From Paractinoplanes tereljensis (GTDB lineage: Bacteria > Actinomycetota > Actinomycetes > Mycobacteriales > Micromonosporaceae): 64,000 nucleotides of DNA. The translations under genes and the position numbers were made by a program. Where the stretch lies: the NCBI RefSeq assembly GCF_016862435.1, contig NZ_BOMY01000013.1, positions 310,001 to 374,000 on the forward strand, written 5' to 3'. The notes beneath the pieces were generated by a model. That model had not been told where the DNA came from. It did no database searches and saw only the letters and a list, made by a program, of their open reading frames with translations. Each line of letters starts with the position of its first letter. Positions within the stretch are counted from its first letter, which is position 1. This document shows, in pieces, positions 17,478 to 31,834 of this stretch.

Positions 17478-18641
17478 ATGGCATTCCGGACCTCGGCCAA
17501 ACTGTTAGGGGTCACGCTCGGCGTGGCCGCGCTGGCCGGCGCGAGTCAGCTCGGGCTGGCGTACGGGCTGGGCATCGTGCGCCTGACGCGCGTGCTCGAC
17601 CTAACTGCGCGTGACCAATGGACAGCCGAGCTGGCCTGGGTCGCCTGGCTGGCGATGACCTCTGCGGTAATCGGCGGCATGGCCGGCCGGCCGCACCTGC
17701 CGACGACCTCGGGAGCCGGCACCCGGCTCGGCACCGCGGTCGCGGCCGGCCTCGGTGCCGCCATCGTGGTGCCGCTGACCATGCAGCCGGCCCGCACCGC
17801 GACGGTCGCCGGGGTGCAGCCGGCCTTCGTCATCGGGGTGTGCGCCGTACTCGGCGCCATCGCCGGCCTCTTCGCCGCGTACGCCGCGCTGAGCCGCCCG
17901 GTGGCCCGCTGGAGCTTCCTCACCGTCGGCATCGCCGCCTGGGCGATCGCGATCCTCTCGGCGGTTCCCTCGCTGGCCCCCGGCAAGACCCTGCCGGCGA
18001 TCCGCCTCGGCGTGATCGACGCGGCGCTCCTCCCCGACTCGGTCACCCAGCGGACCGCGCTGTTCACCATGCCGGCCCTGGCCCTGATCAGCGGCATCGC
18101 GCTGGGCTGGCGAGCACGCCGGCGCGACGCCTCCACGCTGACCATCGCGCTGACCGGCCTGCCCGGGCCGGCCCTGCTGACCGCGGCCTACCTGGTCGCT
18201 GGGCCGGGCACCGGCGACGACGGCTTCCAGGGAGTGCCCTATTGGGCGGCGATGACCGCGGCCGGCGCCGGAGTGCTCGGCTCGGTGCTGGCGGCCGTGT
18301 TGCGCCGCTCGCCGGAGAGCGGTGGCCCGACCCCGAACCGCCCGCCGCTGACCAAGCGCGACCCGGAACCCGACTCGGCGATCGCCCAGGCCGGTACCGG
18401 TACCGGTACCGGCGCCGCGGCCGGCCCGCCGACGCCGGTCGAGATGCCGCCGTTCGACGGTTTCAAGGCCAATCCGGCCAACGCCAATCCGGCCAAGGCC
18501 CAGGGCCGGGCGCAGCCGCAGCAGATCAGCCCGCCGCTGGCCACGCCCACCCCGATCGCCCCGCCGCCCCAGGTGAAGGCACGCCGCCAGGCCGAACCGG
18601 ACGGTGTCGCCGAGTGGGTAAGCGGTCTCGGCAACGGCTGA
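17478..18641 (+). CDS. multi-pass membrane protein of unknown function
   Basis: A 387-residue protein with about seven or eight hydrophobic helices in residues 1-275, such as LLGVTLGVAALAGASQLGLA and FVIGVCAVLGAIAGLFAAYA. A Pro/Ala/Gly-rich, probably cytoplasmic tail of about 110 residues follows. The tail contains a GTGTGTG run encoded by repeated GGTACC and an NPANANPAKA repeat. I do not recognise a family. It follows the binding-protein gene on the same strand by 97 bases and may share its promoter or be leaderless. Confidence 0.8.
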   Translation: MAFRTSAKLLGVTLGVAALAGASQLGLAYGLGIVRLTRVLDLTARDQWTAELAWVAWLAMTSAVIGGMAGRPHLPTTSGAGTRLGTAVAAGLGAAIVVPLTMQPARTATVAGVQPAFVIGVCAVLGAIAGLFAAYAALSRPVARWSFLTVGIAAWAIAILSAVPSLAPGKTLPAIRLGVIDAALLPDSVTQRTALFTMPALALISGIALGWRARRRDASTLTIALTGLPGPALLTAAYLVAGPGTGDDGFQGVPYWAAMTAAGAGVLGSVLAAVLRRSPESGGPTPNRPPLTKRDPEPDSAIAQAGTGTGTGAAAGPPTPVEMPPFDGFKANPANANPAKAQGRAQPQQISPPLATPTPIAPPPQVKARRQAEPDGVAEWVSGLGNG

Positions 18642-18694
18642 TCGATGTAACGAAGTAACGCATAGACGAACATAGATGGAATGACCAGCCGGAG

Positions 18695-18712
18695 ATGTAC
18701 CGCTGAGTACAT
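18695..18712. repeat. small palindrome and direct repeats upstream of the secreted RNase
   Basis: ATGTAC and GTACAT are 6-bp arms spaced by six bases. Just upstream, GTAACG repeats with a GTAACGC copy (18647-18661) and CATAGACGAA repeats imperfectly as CATAGATGGA. This AT-richer block lies 65-130 bases before the RNase start and looks regulatory. Confidence 0.4.
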
Positions 18713-18776
18713 TGATTGGTGACGATGTTGTCTTCGGGGTCAACCCCGACCCCCTAGACGGCATCGGAGTCCGATC

Positions 18777-24141
<5,365 letters not shown>

Positions 24142-24145
<4 letters not shown>

Positions 24146-24729
24146 GCCGCAACACCGAGCACGCGCAGGAATTGAGCGGTCGACCCGGCCGGGTCGGCGG
24201 CGATCGCGGAGATCGCGGCAACGCCGTATCCCGGCAGGTCAGCTGCGTTCGCGGCGGTGATCCCGGCGATCGCGATCACCGGCGTGCCGGGCACCGCGTC
24301 GACCACGGCGGCGAGTCCGGCCGGCCCGATCGGCGGTGGCAACCCGGCCTTGGTGGTGGTCGCGAACACCGGCCCGACGCCCAGATAGCTGGCGCCGTCG
24401 GCCACCGCGGCCCGCGCCGAGGCCGGGTCCCGGCAGGTGGCGCCGAGGATCGCGGCCGGCCCGAGCACCCGCCGCGCGGCCGCCACCGGCAGATCTTCGG
24501 CGCCCACGTGCACGCCGTCGGCCCCGGTCGCGATCGCCACCCCGACCCGGTCGTCGACCAGGCAGAGCGCGCCGGCCGCCCGGCAGAGTTCCAAGGCGGC
24601 GACGGTCAGCTGATAGGCGTCCCGGTCACCGGTCTTGACCCGCACCTGAATGGCGACCGGCCCGTGGCCGAGCGCTCCGCGAACCACGTCGAGCGAGTCG
24701 GTGATGATGTGAAGACGAGGAAACACCAC
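24142..24729 (-). CDS. thiE: thiamine-phosphate synthase
   Basis: Joins HMP-PP and thiazole phosphate to thiamine phosphate. The product is 195 residues from the GTG at 24729, which has GGGAGGAG seven bases upstream. The ATG eight codons earlier lies in the 3' part of the TPP riboswitch and is not a credible start. Visible motifs are IQVRVKTGDRDAYQ, LVDDRVGVAIATGADGVHVG, DLPVAAARRVLG, YLGVGPVFATTTK and AIAGITAANA. This copy retains the substrate-binding pattern of true ThiE. It is the first gene of the thi operon. Confidence 0.92.
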
Positions 24730-24734
24730 AAACG

Positions 24735-24830
24735 CTCCTCCCTGCGCCGGCATGATCCGGATCAGGTTCGACGGTCGGGGGCTGCAACAGCCCCCCTCTC
24801 AGCCCGGTGCACCGGACTCCCGTGGGGTTT
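24735..24830 (-). promoter_or_regulatory. TPP riboswitch (THI element)
   Basis: Read on the minus strand it has the conserved THI-box blocks: GGTGCACCGGGCTGAGAGG (pyrimidine-sensor side), a variable hairpin GGGGGCTGTTGCAGCCCCC, then the ACCTGATCCGGATCATGCCGG block and GCGCAGGGAGG. The 3' end contains GGGAGGAG, the ribosome site of thiE, so thiamine pyrophosphate binding probably blocks translation initiation. A TATGGT at 24848-24853 could be the -10 of the operon. Confidence 0.96.
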
Positions 24831-24874
24831 TGTCTTTCTCGTCTCGGACCATAACCGCCCGCAGGCGACTCGCG

Positions 24875-26521
24875 CTACCTAACGTCCCAGACCGGTTCGG
24901 GCGTCTCGACGACCTCGTTGTCGCCCTGGAACAGCACGAAGCGGTCGAAGGAGCGGGTGAACCAGCGGTCGTGGGTGACCGCCATCACCGTTCCCTCGAA
25001 CTGCCGCAGGCCCTCTTCCAGCGCTTCCGCCGAGGCCAGGTCCAAGTTGTCCGTCGGCTCGTCCAGCAGCAGAAGAGTCGCACCGGACAGCTCCAGCATC
25101 AGCACCAGGAACCGTGCCTGCTGCCCGCCGGAAAGCGTGCCGAACCGCTGGTCACCCTGCCCGGCCAGCTCGTACCGGTTGAGCGCCTTCATCGCCCCGG
25201 CTCGATCCATCCCGGACCGGTGGTCGTCACCTCGCCAGAGGATCTCGACGAGCGTGCGGTCCACCAACTCGGGCCGGTCGTGGGTCTGCGAGAAGTGCCC
25301 CGGCCGCACCCGGGCGCCCAGCCGGGCCACCCCGTCATGCGCGACATAGGACAGAGGCGCGCCGTCGACCGGCTTGTTCTCCGCCTCGGGATCGCTGCCA
25401 CCGGCCGCGAGCAGCCGCAGGAAGTGCGACTTGCCGGTGCCGTTGGCGCCGAGCACCGCGACCCGATCGCCGTACCAGATCTCCAGGTCGAACGGGAAGG
25501 TCAGATTTTCCAGCTCGAGCCGCTCGCAGATCACCGCGCGCTTGCCGGTGCGGCCGCCGCGCAGGTTCATCCGCAGCGACTGCTCCTTGGGCGGCAGCGG
25601 CGGCGGCCCGGCCTCCTCGAACCGGCGCAGCCGGGTCTGCGCCGACTGGTACCGAGAGGCCATATCGGAGTTGTAGGCGGCCTTCTGCTTGTACATGAAC
25701 ATCAGCTCGCGCAGCTTCTGATGCTCCTCGTCCCACCGCCGCCGGTTTTCCTCGAGCTTCTCGTGCCGGTTGACCCGCGCCTCGTGCCAGGACGCGAACC
25801 CGCCGGGATGGGTCCACGCGCCGCCGCCCTCGACCGCCACCACCCGGTCGGCGGTCTGGGCCAGCAGTTCCCGGTCGTGCGACACGAAGAGCACCGATTT
25901 CGGCGACTCCCGCAGTCGCTGCTCGAGCCAGCGTTTGCCCGGCACGTCGAGGAAGTTGTCCGGCTCGTCGAGCAGCAGCACCTCGTCCCGCCCGCGCAGC
26001 AGCAGGTCGAGCGCGAACCGTTTCTGCTGGCCACCGGAGAGAGTCCGGACCGGACGGTGCCGCACCTGCTCCCACGGCTTGTCGAGAATCGCCACCGCCA
26101 CGGTGTCGAACAGCACCTCGACGTCGTAGCCGCCCACCTCGCCCCAATGCGCGAGGGCGTTGGCGTAGGCGAGCTGGGTGCGCTCACTCTCGTCGAGGGC
26201 CGCGGCGGCCGCGGCGAGCCGCGCACCGGCCGCCCGCAGAGGTGGTTCGACAAGCGAAAGAGCAAGATCCTCGAGGGTACGGTCGTCGCCGATCATGCCG
26301 ATGAACTGGCGCATCACGCCCAGCCCGCCGGACCGCGCGATGCTTCCGGTCTGGGTCGGCAGATCGCCGGCCACCAGCCGCAACAGCGTGGTCTTGCCGG
26401 CTCCGTTCGGCCCGACCAGCGCGACCTTGGCGCCCTCCCCGACCCGGAACGACACGTCGGCGAACAGCTCCCGGCCGTCCGGCAGCACGAATCCGGCTCC
26501 GGCGACGTCCACATAACCCAT
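24875..26521 (-). CDS. ABC-F family ATPase
   Basis: A 548-residue soluble protein with two ABC domains and no membrane segment. Domain 1 has Walker A GPNGAGKTT, signature LSGGQQKRF and Walker B LLLDEPDNFLD. Domain 2 has GANGTGKSH, LSGGQQARF and LLLDEPTDNLD. The domains are joined by a charged alpha-helical linker (about 240-315). ABC-F proteins act on the ribosomal E-site, as translation factors or in antibiotic resistance; which one cannot be told here. It is upstream of the thi operon on the same strand but the riboswitch region separates them. Confidence 0.93.
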   Translation of the reverse strand: MGYVDVAGAGFVLPDGRELFADVSFRVGEGAKVALVGPNGAGKTTLLRLVAGDLPTQTGSIARSGGLGVMRQFIGMIGDDRTLEDLALSLVEPPLRAAGARLAAAAAALDESERTQLAYANALAHWGEVGGYDVEVLFDTVAVAILDKPWEQVRHRPVRTLSGGQQKRFALDLLLRGRDEVLLLDEPDNFLDVPGKRWLEQRLRESPKSVLFVSHDRELLAQTADRVVAVEGGGAWTHPGGFASWHEARVNRHEKLEENRRRWDEEHQKLRELMFMYKQKAAYNSDMASRYQSAQTRLRRFEEAGPPPLPPKEQSLRMNLRGGRTGKRAVICERLELENLTFPFDLEIWYGDRVAVLGANGTGKSHFLRLLAAGGSDPEAENKPVDGAPLSYVAHDGVARLGARVRPGHFSQTHDRPELVDRTLVEILWRGDDHRSGMDRAGAMKALNRYELAGQGDQRFGTLSGGQQARFLVLMLELSGATLLLLDEPTDNLDLASAEALEEGLRQFEGTVMAVTHDRWFTRSFDRFVLFQGDNEVVETPEPVWDVR

Positions 26522-26554
26522 GGGGACGCATTCTCCCGTCTGCGGGCGCCGCGG

Positions 26555-27169
26555 TCAGCCGGTTTTCCGGCGCACCTTGAGCACGCGATAGGCCTTCTGG
26601 CTGGCCATCCGCTCGACCTGCCAGCCGAGGTCGGTGAGCCAGGTGTGCAGCGAGTCACCGCCGAGATGCCGGTTGATCACCAGCCAGGCCACCCCGTCCG
26701 GCGCGAGCCGGGGCAACCAGCGCTCCATGATCGCGTGCAACTCGGCCTTGCCGACATGCGTCGGCGGATTGCTCCAAATCTGATCAAAAACAACCTCGGC
26801 GGGTACGTCGTCGGGGCCGGCCACCCGCAGGCGATCCGCCAGGCCGAGCCGTTCCGCGTTCTCCGCGGTCAGTTCCCGGGCCCGCGAGTTCACGTCGACC
26901 GCCCACACCGTCGCTTGCGGCGACTCGGTGGCCAGCACGCTCGCGATCGGCCCGTAGCCGCAGCCCAGGTCGAGGAACACCCCGGTCGCGGCGGCGTCCG
27001 GCAGGCCACCCTTGCGCAGCAGGACGGCGGTGCCGGGGTCGAGCCGGCCGGCCGAGAAGATGCCGGACGCCACCACCAGGGTGTAGTCGCGGCCGGCCGC
27101 GTTGAACTCGATCTCGCCGCGCTGGGCGGGCGCGGACGGTTCGGCGCTGAAGTAATGCTCGGCGGTCAC
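26555..27169 (-). CDS. class I SAM-dependent methyltransferase (RsmC-like small domain)
   Basis: A 204-residue methyltransferase with motif I VFLDLGCGYGPIASVLA, a VWAVDVNSRARELTAENAERL motif II, and the DQIWSNPPTHVG motif typical of N2-guanine rRNA methyltransferases (NPP). The GTG at 27169 (VTAEHYFSAEPSAP) fits the length of relatives. The in-frame ATG at 27235 adds 22 residues but has a better ribosome site (AAGGTGA), so the start is uncertain. The substrate is likely rRNA but is not proven. Confidence 0.88.
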   Translation of the reverse strand: MTAEHYFSAEPSAPAQRGEIEFNAAGRDYTLVVASGIFSAGRLDPGTAVLLRKGGLPDAAATGVFLDLGCGYGPIASVLATESPQATVWAVDVNSRARELTAENAERLGLADRLRVAGPDDVPAEVVFDQIWSNPPTHVGKAELHAIMERWLPRLAPDGVAWLVINRHLGGDSLHTWLTDLGWQVERMASQKAYRVLKVRRKTG

Positions 27170-27265
27170 CCCGCAAGTTTGCCGCCGCAGTAACGGGTCA
27201 CGGCCACCGGGGTGCCGCACAGCCTGTGCGTTCATCGATCACCTTGCGCTTCTAGCGTTGAATGC

Positions 27266-28117
27266 ATGCTGTACGGGACCCCTCCCCGCTACGAACACCA
27301 CTCCTCCGCTCGCGGCGGCCTCGCCCTGTTTGTCCGGGGCATCGGCGGCATGGGTTCCGGCCAGCACCGGCCCGCGCCGCGCACCGTCGGCCGTGACCGG
27401 ATTCCCCGGCGGCCACGCCGGCGAGCGCCGCACGAGCCCGAACGCACCGCCCAGTTCATGGTCCGCGGGCTGGCCGCGCTGATCCTTCTCGGCCTGGTGG
27501 CGATGACCGGGTTCTTCGCGCTGGCCGGCGAACGCCAGCCCGACGCCGAGGCGGCGACCGATCCCTATCAGGCCGGTCTGCTGTCCTCCCGCTCGGTGGA
27601 CACCGCACCGCTGACGGTCGAGGAGGTCTTCCCCGATCAGCACGAGGTGCGGCCGCCCGCGGCCCGGCCCTACCGCATCAACCTGACCCACACCGACGCC
27701 GACTGCCGTACGGCTACCACCGGCGACCTGGGCGGGCTGCTGATCGCGCACGGTTGCAGCCAGGTGGTCCGGGCCGGGCTGATCGCGCCGTACGAGGGTT
27801 ACGAGGTGACCGCCGGGCTGTTCAACCTGGCCGACGCGGCCGGGGCCGGCAATGTGGACGAACAGCTCCGGCAGATGGTGGAGACCGGCGACGGCAACTT
27901 CGCCACGCTGCCGGCCGCCCGCACCGACCCGGACGCCCTGCCGACCTCGCAGGTGGGCTGGCGGGCCCGCGGCCACTACCTGCTCTACTGCGTGATCACC
28001 CGCTCCGACGGAAAGCTGGTGACCAGCGACGACCCGGTGGCGGTAAAGATCACCGGCGACCTGGTCGACGCCTACCTGGGCACCACGGTGCTGGGCCGGC
28101 GGGCGGCCAGCGCCTAG
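27266..28117 (+). CDS. single-pass membrane protein of unknown function
   Basis: A 283-residue protein with a basic N-terminal region, one transmembrane helix (GLAALILLGLVAMTGFFALA) and an extracytoplasmic domain. That domain has two Cys that could pair (DADCRTAT, AHGCSQV) and a third in LYCVITRSDG. Alternative starts are GTG/ATG codons near 27212 and the ATG at 27350; none has a strong ribosome site. I do not recognise a family. The end overlaps the convergent truA stop by four bases. Confidence 0.75.
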   Translation: MLYGTPPRYEHHSSARGGLALFVRGIGGMGSGQHRPAPRTVGRDRIPRRPRRRAPHEPERTAQFMVRGLAALILLGLVAMTGFFALAGERQPDAEAATDPYQAGLLSSRSVDTAPLTVEEVFPDQHEVRPPAARPYRINLTHTDADCRTATTGDLGGLLIAHGCSQVVRAGLIAPYEGYEVTAGLFNLADAAGAGNVDEQLRQMVETGDGNFATLPAARTDPDALPTSQVGWRARGHYLLYCVITRSDGKLVTSDDPVAVKITGDLVDAYLGTTVLGRRAASA

Positions 28118-28929
28118 GCGCGCAGCCGCCGGGTGGCGTCGGCGCGGGCCGCGTATTCGGCCTCGGCCGGGTAACCGACCTCGACCAGGGTGAGTCCATT
28201 GGCCGGGGCCACGGTCACCTCACTGGACCGTTCGCGCAGGGTGAGCAGCTTCGCCGGCCAGTCCGGCTCGCGGCGCCCGTCGCCCACCGTCAGCATCGCG
28301 CCGACCAGGCTGCGCACCATGGCCTGGCAGAACGCGTCGGCCTGCACGGTGGCCACGCAGACGCCGTCCGGGTCGCGCCGCCAGTCCAGCCGGTTGATCG
28401 CCCGGATCGTGGTGGCGTGCTCCTTGCGCTTGCAGAACGCGGCGTAGTCGTGCTCGCCGACCAGCCCGGCCGCGGAAGCGTTGAGCAGATCGAGGTCCAG
28501 CGGCCGCACCCACCCGAGCGTGTCGTGCCGCCGAAGCGGCTCGGGCCCCCACTTGGTGTCCGAGACCCGGTACTCGTACCGCCGGAACGTAGCCGAGAAC
28601 CGCGCGTCGAAGCTGTCCGGCACGGGGGTGATGACGCGAACCCGAGCATCCGGCGGCATCAGGGCCGCGAGCCGCCGCAGCAGCGACGCCTCCAACTCGG
28701 TCCAGGCCTCGGCCGGCAGGTCGATATGGCAAACCTGACCGGTCGCGTGCACCCCGGCGTCGGTCCGGCCGGCCACGGTCAGGCCCAGTGGAGTTTCGGC
28801 ACCCACCAGTCGGCCCAGCGCCTCCACAAGGACCCCGGCGACCGTGCGCCGACCCGGTTGCACCGCCCACCCCGAGAACTCGGCTCCGTCATAGGAGACG
28901 TCGAGTCTCAAGCGGATGGATTCCGTCAC
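28114..28929 (-). CDS. truA: tRNA pseudouridine(38-40) synthase
   Basis: A 271-residue enzyme that converts uridines 38-40 of tRNA anticodon stems to pseudouridine. The catalytic Asp lies in AGRTDAGVHA. Other family parts are LDVSYDGAEFSGWAVQPG, RRYEYRV and the DAFCQAMVRSLVGAML helix. The start is GTG at 28929. It follows rplQ, as in many bacteria, but the strong terminator at 29014-29045 separates the two, so truA probably has its own promoter. Confidence 0.96.
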   Translation of the reverse strand: MTESIRLRLDVSYDGAEFSGWAVQPGRRTVAGVLVEALGRLVGAETPLGLTVAGRTDAGVHATGQVCHIDLPAEAWTELEASLLRRLAALMPPDARVRVITPVPDSFDARFSATFRRYEYRVSDTKWGPEPLRRHDTLGWVRPLDLDLLNASAAGLVGEHDYAAFCKRKEHATTIRAINRLDWRRDPDGVCVATVQADAFCQAMVRSLVGAMLTVGDGRREPDWPAKLLTLRERSSEVTVAPANGLTLVEVGYPAEAEYAARADATRRLRA

Positions 28930-29008
28930 GCGAAACTCCCGTTTTCGGCCGCGACCAACGACGGCGCTGGGGCCTGTCGAGGCGGCACTTTTCCATGTCC
29001 GTACCTAT

Positions 29009-29045
29009 AAAAAGAGCGCCCGACACCAAAGGGTGCCGGGCGCTC
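29009..29045 (-). terminator. rho-independent terminator of the alpha operon (after rplQ)
   Basis: A 14-bp stem (GAGCGCCCG.CACC pairing GGTG.CGGGCGCTC, one G-U pair) is followed in the minus direction by TTTTTATAGG. It begins ten bases after the rplQ stop. Confidence 0.93.
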
Positions 29046-29054
29046 ATACAAAGA

Positions 29055-29615
29055 TCACGCCTTGGCGTCGTCGCCTTCGGCCTTGTCGCCGGACGCGTTC
29101 TCCGGCGCTTCGGCGTCCTGGTCCGCCTCGACCTCAGCCGCGGGAGACGCGGCCGCGGGGGCCTCGTCCTCGCGGGCCAGGGCCTCGACCTTGTCCTGCT
29201 GCGCCGCAGCCTTGCGCGCCGCCGTCTTCTTGGCGGGCGCGGTGGTGGCCGCGACCTCGAGCTCCTCGACCAGCTCGATGACCGCCATCGGAGCGGCGTC
29301 ACCCTTGCGCGGGCCGGTCTTGGTGATCCGGGTGTAGCCACCCGGCCGGTTGCCGTACCGCGGAGCGATCTGCTCGAACAGGGCGTACACGACGTCCTTG
29401 TCCTTCACGGTGGCCAGCACCCGGCGACGGGCGTGCAGGTCGCCGCGCTTGGCCTTCGTGATGAGCTGCTCAGCCAGCGGACGGAGCCGCTTGGCCTTCG
29501 TCTCGGTGGTCTTGATCTTCCCGTGCCGGAAGAGCTCGGTGGCCAGGTTGGCCAGGATGAGCTTCTCGTGCGACGGGCTGCCGCCGAGGCGGGGACCCTT
29601 GGTGGGCGTGGGCAT
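29055..29615 (-). CDS. rplQ: 50S ribosomal protein L17
   Basis: 186 residues against about 120 in most bacteria. The conserved core ([60 protein letters not shown]) ends near residue 118. An Ala/Glu/Lys tail of about 65 residues follows, probably disordered. It is the last gene of the alpha operon, 36 bases after rpoA. Confidence 0.97.
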   Translation of the reverse strand: MPTPTKGPRLGGSPSHEKLILANLATELFRHGKIKTTETKAKRLRPLAEQLITKAKRGDLHARRRVLATVKDKDVVYALFEQIAPRYGNRPGGYTRITKTGPRKGDAAPMAVIELVEELEVAATTAPAKKTAARKAAAQQDKVEALAREDEAPAAASPAAEVEADQDAEAPENASGDKAEGDDAKA

Positions 29616-29651
29616 TTCGGATGCTCCTTGTGGATGGCGCGGCGCCAGAGC

Positions 29652-30674
29652 TTACAGCTGCTCGGTCTCGCGGTAGTCGTCGGTGTCGTAGTCCACGTCG
29701 CCGAACGAATCCACGACGTGCGCCGGGTCGAAGGACGGCGCGCTGTCCTTGAGTCCCAGGCCCATTCCGGCGAGCTTCATCTTGACCTCGTCGATGGACT
29801 TCTGGCCGAAGTTCCGGATGTCCAGAAGGTCGGCCTCCGTACGCCCTATCAACTCGCCCACGCTATTGATGCCCTCGCGCTTGAGGCAGTTGTACGACCG
29901 GACGGTGAGGTCCAGCTCCTCGATCGGCAGGGCCAGGTCGGCAGCAAGCTGCGCGTCCTGCGGGGACGGGCCGATGTCGATGCCCTCGGCGGTCTCGTCC
30001 AGCTCGCGGCAGAGGCCGAACAGCTCGACCAGGGTCGAACCGGCCGACGCCAGCGCGGTGCGGGGCGAGATGGACGCCTTCGACTCGACGTCGATGATCA
30101 GGCGGTCGAAGTCGGTGCGCTGCTCGACACGGGTCGCCTCGACGCGGTAGGTCACCTTCATGACCGGCGAGTAGATCGAGTCGACCGGGATGCGGCCGAT
30201 CTCAGCGCCGGTGTTCTTGTTCTGCGCCGCCGTGACGTAGCCACGGCCCCGCTCGACGGTGAGCTCCATGTCGAGCCGGCCCTTGCTGTTGAGCGTGGCC
30301 AGCTTCAGGTCGGGGTTGTGCACGGACACGCCGGCCGGGGGCTGGATGTCACCAGCGGTGACGTCGCCCGGGCCCTGCTTGCGCAGGTACATGCTGACCG
30401 GCTCGTCGTGCTCGGAGCTGACAGTGAGCTCCTTGACGTTCATGACGAGCTCGACCACGTCCTCCTTGACACCGGGGATCGTGGTGAACTCGTGCAGCAC
30501 GCCGTCGATCTTGATGCTGGTGACCGCCGCGCCCGGGATGGACGACAGCAGGGTCCGCCGCAGCGAGTTACCGAGGGTGTAGCCGAAACCCGGCTCCAGA
30601 GGCTCAATGGTGAACCGGGAGCGGGTCTCGCTGAGCGACTCCTCCGAGAGGGTCGGCCGCTGGCTGATGAGCAC
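29652..30674 (-). CDS. rpoA: DNA-directed RNA polymerase subunit alpha
   Basis: A 340-residue subunit. The N-terminal assembly domain (1-230) has [21 protein letters not shown] and [10 protein letters not shown]. The C-terminal domain binds UP elements and activators through helix-hairpin-helix motifs ([34 protein letters not shown]). The start is GTG at 30674. A strong hairpin without U-tract lies in the gap to rpsD and may tune rpoA output relative to the ribosomal genes. Confidence 0.98.
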   Translation of the reverse strand: MLISQRPTLSEESLSETRSRFTIEPLEPGFGYTLGNSLRRTLLSSIPGAAVTSIKIDGVLHEFTTIPGVKEDVVELVMNVKELTVSSEHDEPVSMYLRKQGPGDVTAGDIQPPAGVSVHNPDLKLATLNSKGRLDMELTVERGRGYVTAAQNKNTGAEIGRIPVDSIYSPVMKVTYRVEATRVEQRTDFDRLIIDVESKASISPRTALASAGSTLVELFGLCRELDETAEGIDIGPSPQDAQLAADLALPIEELDLTVRSYNCLKREGINSVGELIGRTEADLLDIRNFGQKSIDEVKMKLAGMGLGLKDSAPSFDPAHVVDSFGDVDYDTDDYRETEQL

Positions 30675-30727
30675 GCGTTACTTCTTTCTGTCAGGCCACC
30701 CACTATTTGATGGCCGTCTTCATGTTT

Positions 30728-30760
30728 TTGGGATGCCGACCCAAAGGGCCGGCATCCCAA
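30728..30760 (-). other. intercistronic hairpin between rpsD and rpoA
   Basis: In the minus-strand RNA, UUGGGAUGCCGGCCC pairs with GGGUCGGCAUCCCAA (15 bp, one G-U pair) around a UUU loop. A-rich sequence rather than a U-tract follows, so it may attenuate, or protect or process mRNA ends, rather than fully terminate. Confidence 0.7.
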
Positions 30761-30766
30761 AGAGCC

Positions 30767-31393
30767 TTACTTGGAGTAAAGCTCGACGATCAACTGCTCC
30801 TGGACCTGCGTGTCGATGACAGCGCGAGCCGGGAGCGAGTGCACGAGGATCTTGAACTCGCTCGGGATCGGCTCGAGCCACGCCGGCACGGTCCGGGAAC
30901 CGGCCTGAGCCTGGGCGACGACGAAGGGGGTCATCTCCTTCGACTTCTCCCGGGTCGTGACGATGTCGTGCTCCTTGACGCGGTAGGACGGGATGTCCAC
31001 CTTGACGCCGTTGACCAGGAAGTGGCCGTGCTTGACCAGCTGCCGGGCCATGTCCCGGGACTGCGCGAGGCCGGCCCGGTAAACGACGTTGTCGAGACGC
31101 GACTCGAGGATCTGCAGCAGCACCTCACCGGTCTTGCCGGGCTTGGTGACAGCCTCCTCGTAGTAACCGCGGAACTGCTTCTCGAGCACGCCGTAAACGC
31201 GGCGGGCCTTCTGCTTCTCGCGGTGCTGGAGCAGGTATTCGGTCTCCTTCGTGCGACCACGGCCGTGCTGGCCGGGCGGGAAGGGACGCGACTCGAACGG
31301 GCACTTCGGCCCATCGCACTTGCTGCCCTTGAGGAACAGCTTCATCTTCTCGCGGCGGCAGCGCTTGCAGTCCGCACCTGTGTAACGAGCCAT
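30767..31393 (-). CDS. rpsD: 30S ribosomal protein S4
   Basis: A 208-residue primary 16S rRNA-binding protein that is an autoregulator of the alpha operon in other bacteria. It starts MARYTGADCKRC at 31393. The N-terminal region keeps four Cys (9, 12, 26, 31) and is the zinc-binding C+ form. The S4 RNA-binding domain follows (ESRLDNVVYRAGLAQSRDMA, LVKHGHFLVNGVKVDIPSYRV). An open frame extends upstream over rpsK but is spurious. Confidence 0.97.
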   Translation of the reverse strand: MARYTGADCKRCRREKMKLFLKGSKCDGPKCPFESRPFPPGQHGRGRTKETEYLLQHREKQKARRVYGVLEKQFRGYYEEAVTKPGKTGEVLLQILESRLDNVVYRAGLAQSRDMARQLVKHGHFLVNGVKVDIPSYRVKEHDIVTTREKSKEMTPFVVAQAQAGSRTVPAWLEPIPSEFKILVHSLPARAVIDTQVQEQLIVELYSK

Positions 31394-31409
31394 TGCTTCT
31401 GTCTCTCCC

Positions 31410-31817
31410 CTAGACCCGACGGCGCTTCGGCGGACGGCATCCGTTGTGCGGCTGCGGCGTGACGTCAGAGATCTGTCCGACCTCGAGGCCGGCGGCCTGC
31501 AGCGAACGGATCGCGGTCTCCCGGCCGGAGCCGGGACCCTTGACGAACACGTCGACCTTGCGCATGCCGTGCTCCATCGCCCGGCGAGCAGCGGCCTCGG
31601 CGGCCAGCTGCGCGGCGAACGGGGTCGACTTGCGGGAGCCCTTGAAGCCCACCTGGCCGGACGAGGCCCAGGAGATGACCGCACCGGTCGGGTCGGTGAT
31701 CGACACGATGGTGTTGTTGAAGGTGCTCTTGATGTGCGCCTGCCCGTGGGCGACGTTCTTGCGTTCCTTGCGCCGGACCTTCTTTACTGCGGCCCCTGCG
31801 CGTGCCTTCGGTGGCAT
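31410..31817 (-). CDS. rpsK: 30S ribosomal protein S11
   Basis: A 135-residue platform protein of the small subunit. It shows [58 protein letters not shown] and the ending [13 protein letters not shown]. It lies between rpsM and rpsD with 17- and 16-base gaps. Confidence 0.98.
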   Translation of the reverse strand: MPPKARAGAAVKKVRRKERKNVAHGQAHIKSTFNNTIVSITDPTGAVISWASSGQVGFKGSRKSTPFAAQLAAEAAARRAMEHGMRKVDVFVKGPGSGRETAIRSLQAAGLEVGQISDVTPQPHNGCRPPKRRRV

Positions 31818-31834
31818 AAGTCAGTGCGCTCCTA

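Noticed and set aside
24752..27193. A plus-strand frame of about 810 codons opposite the ABC-F ATPase and methyltransferase
   Set aside because: It starts inside the TPP riboswitch and shows no protein-like motif; both Walker-motif domains are on the minus strand.
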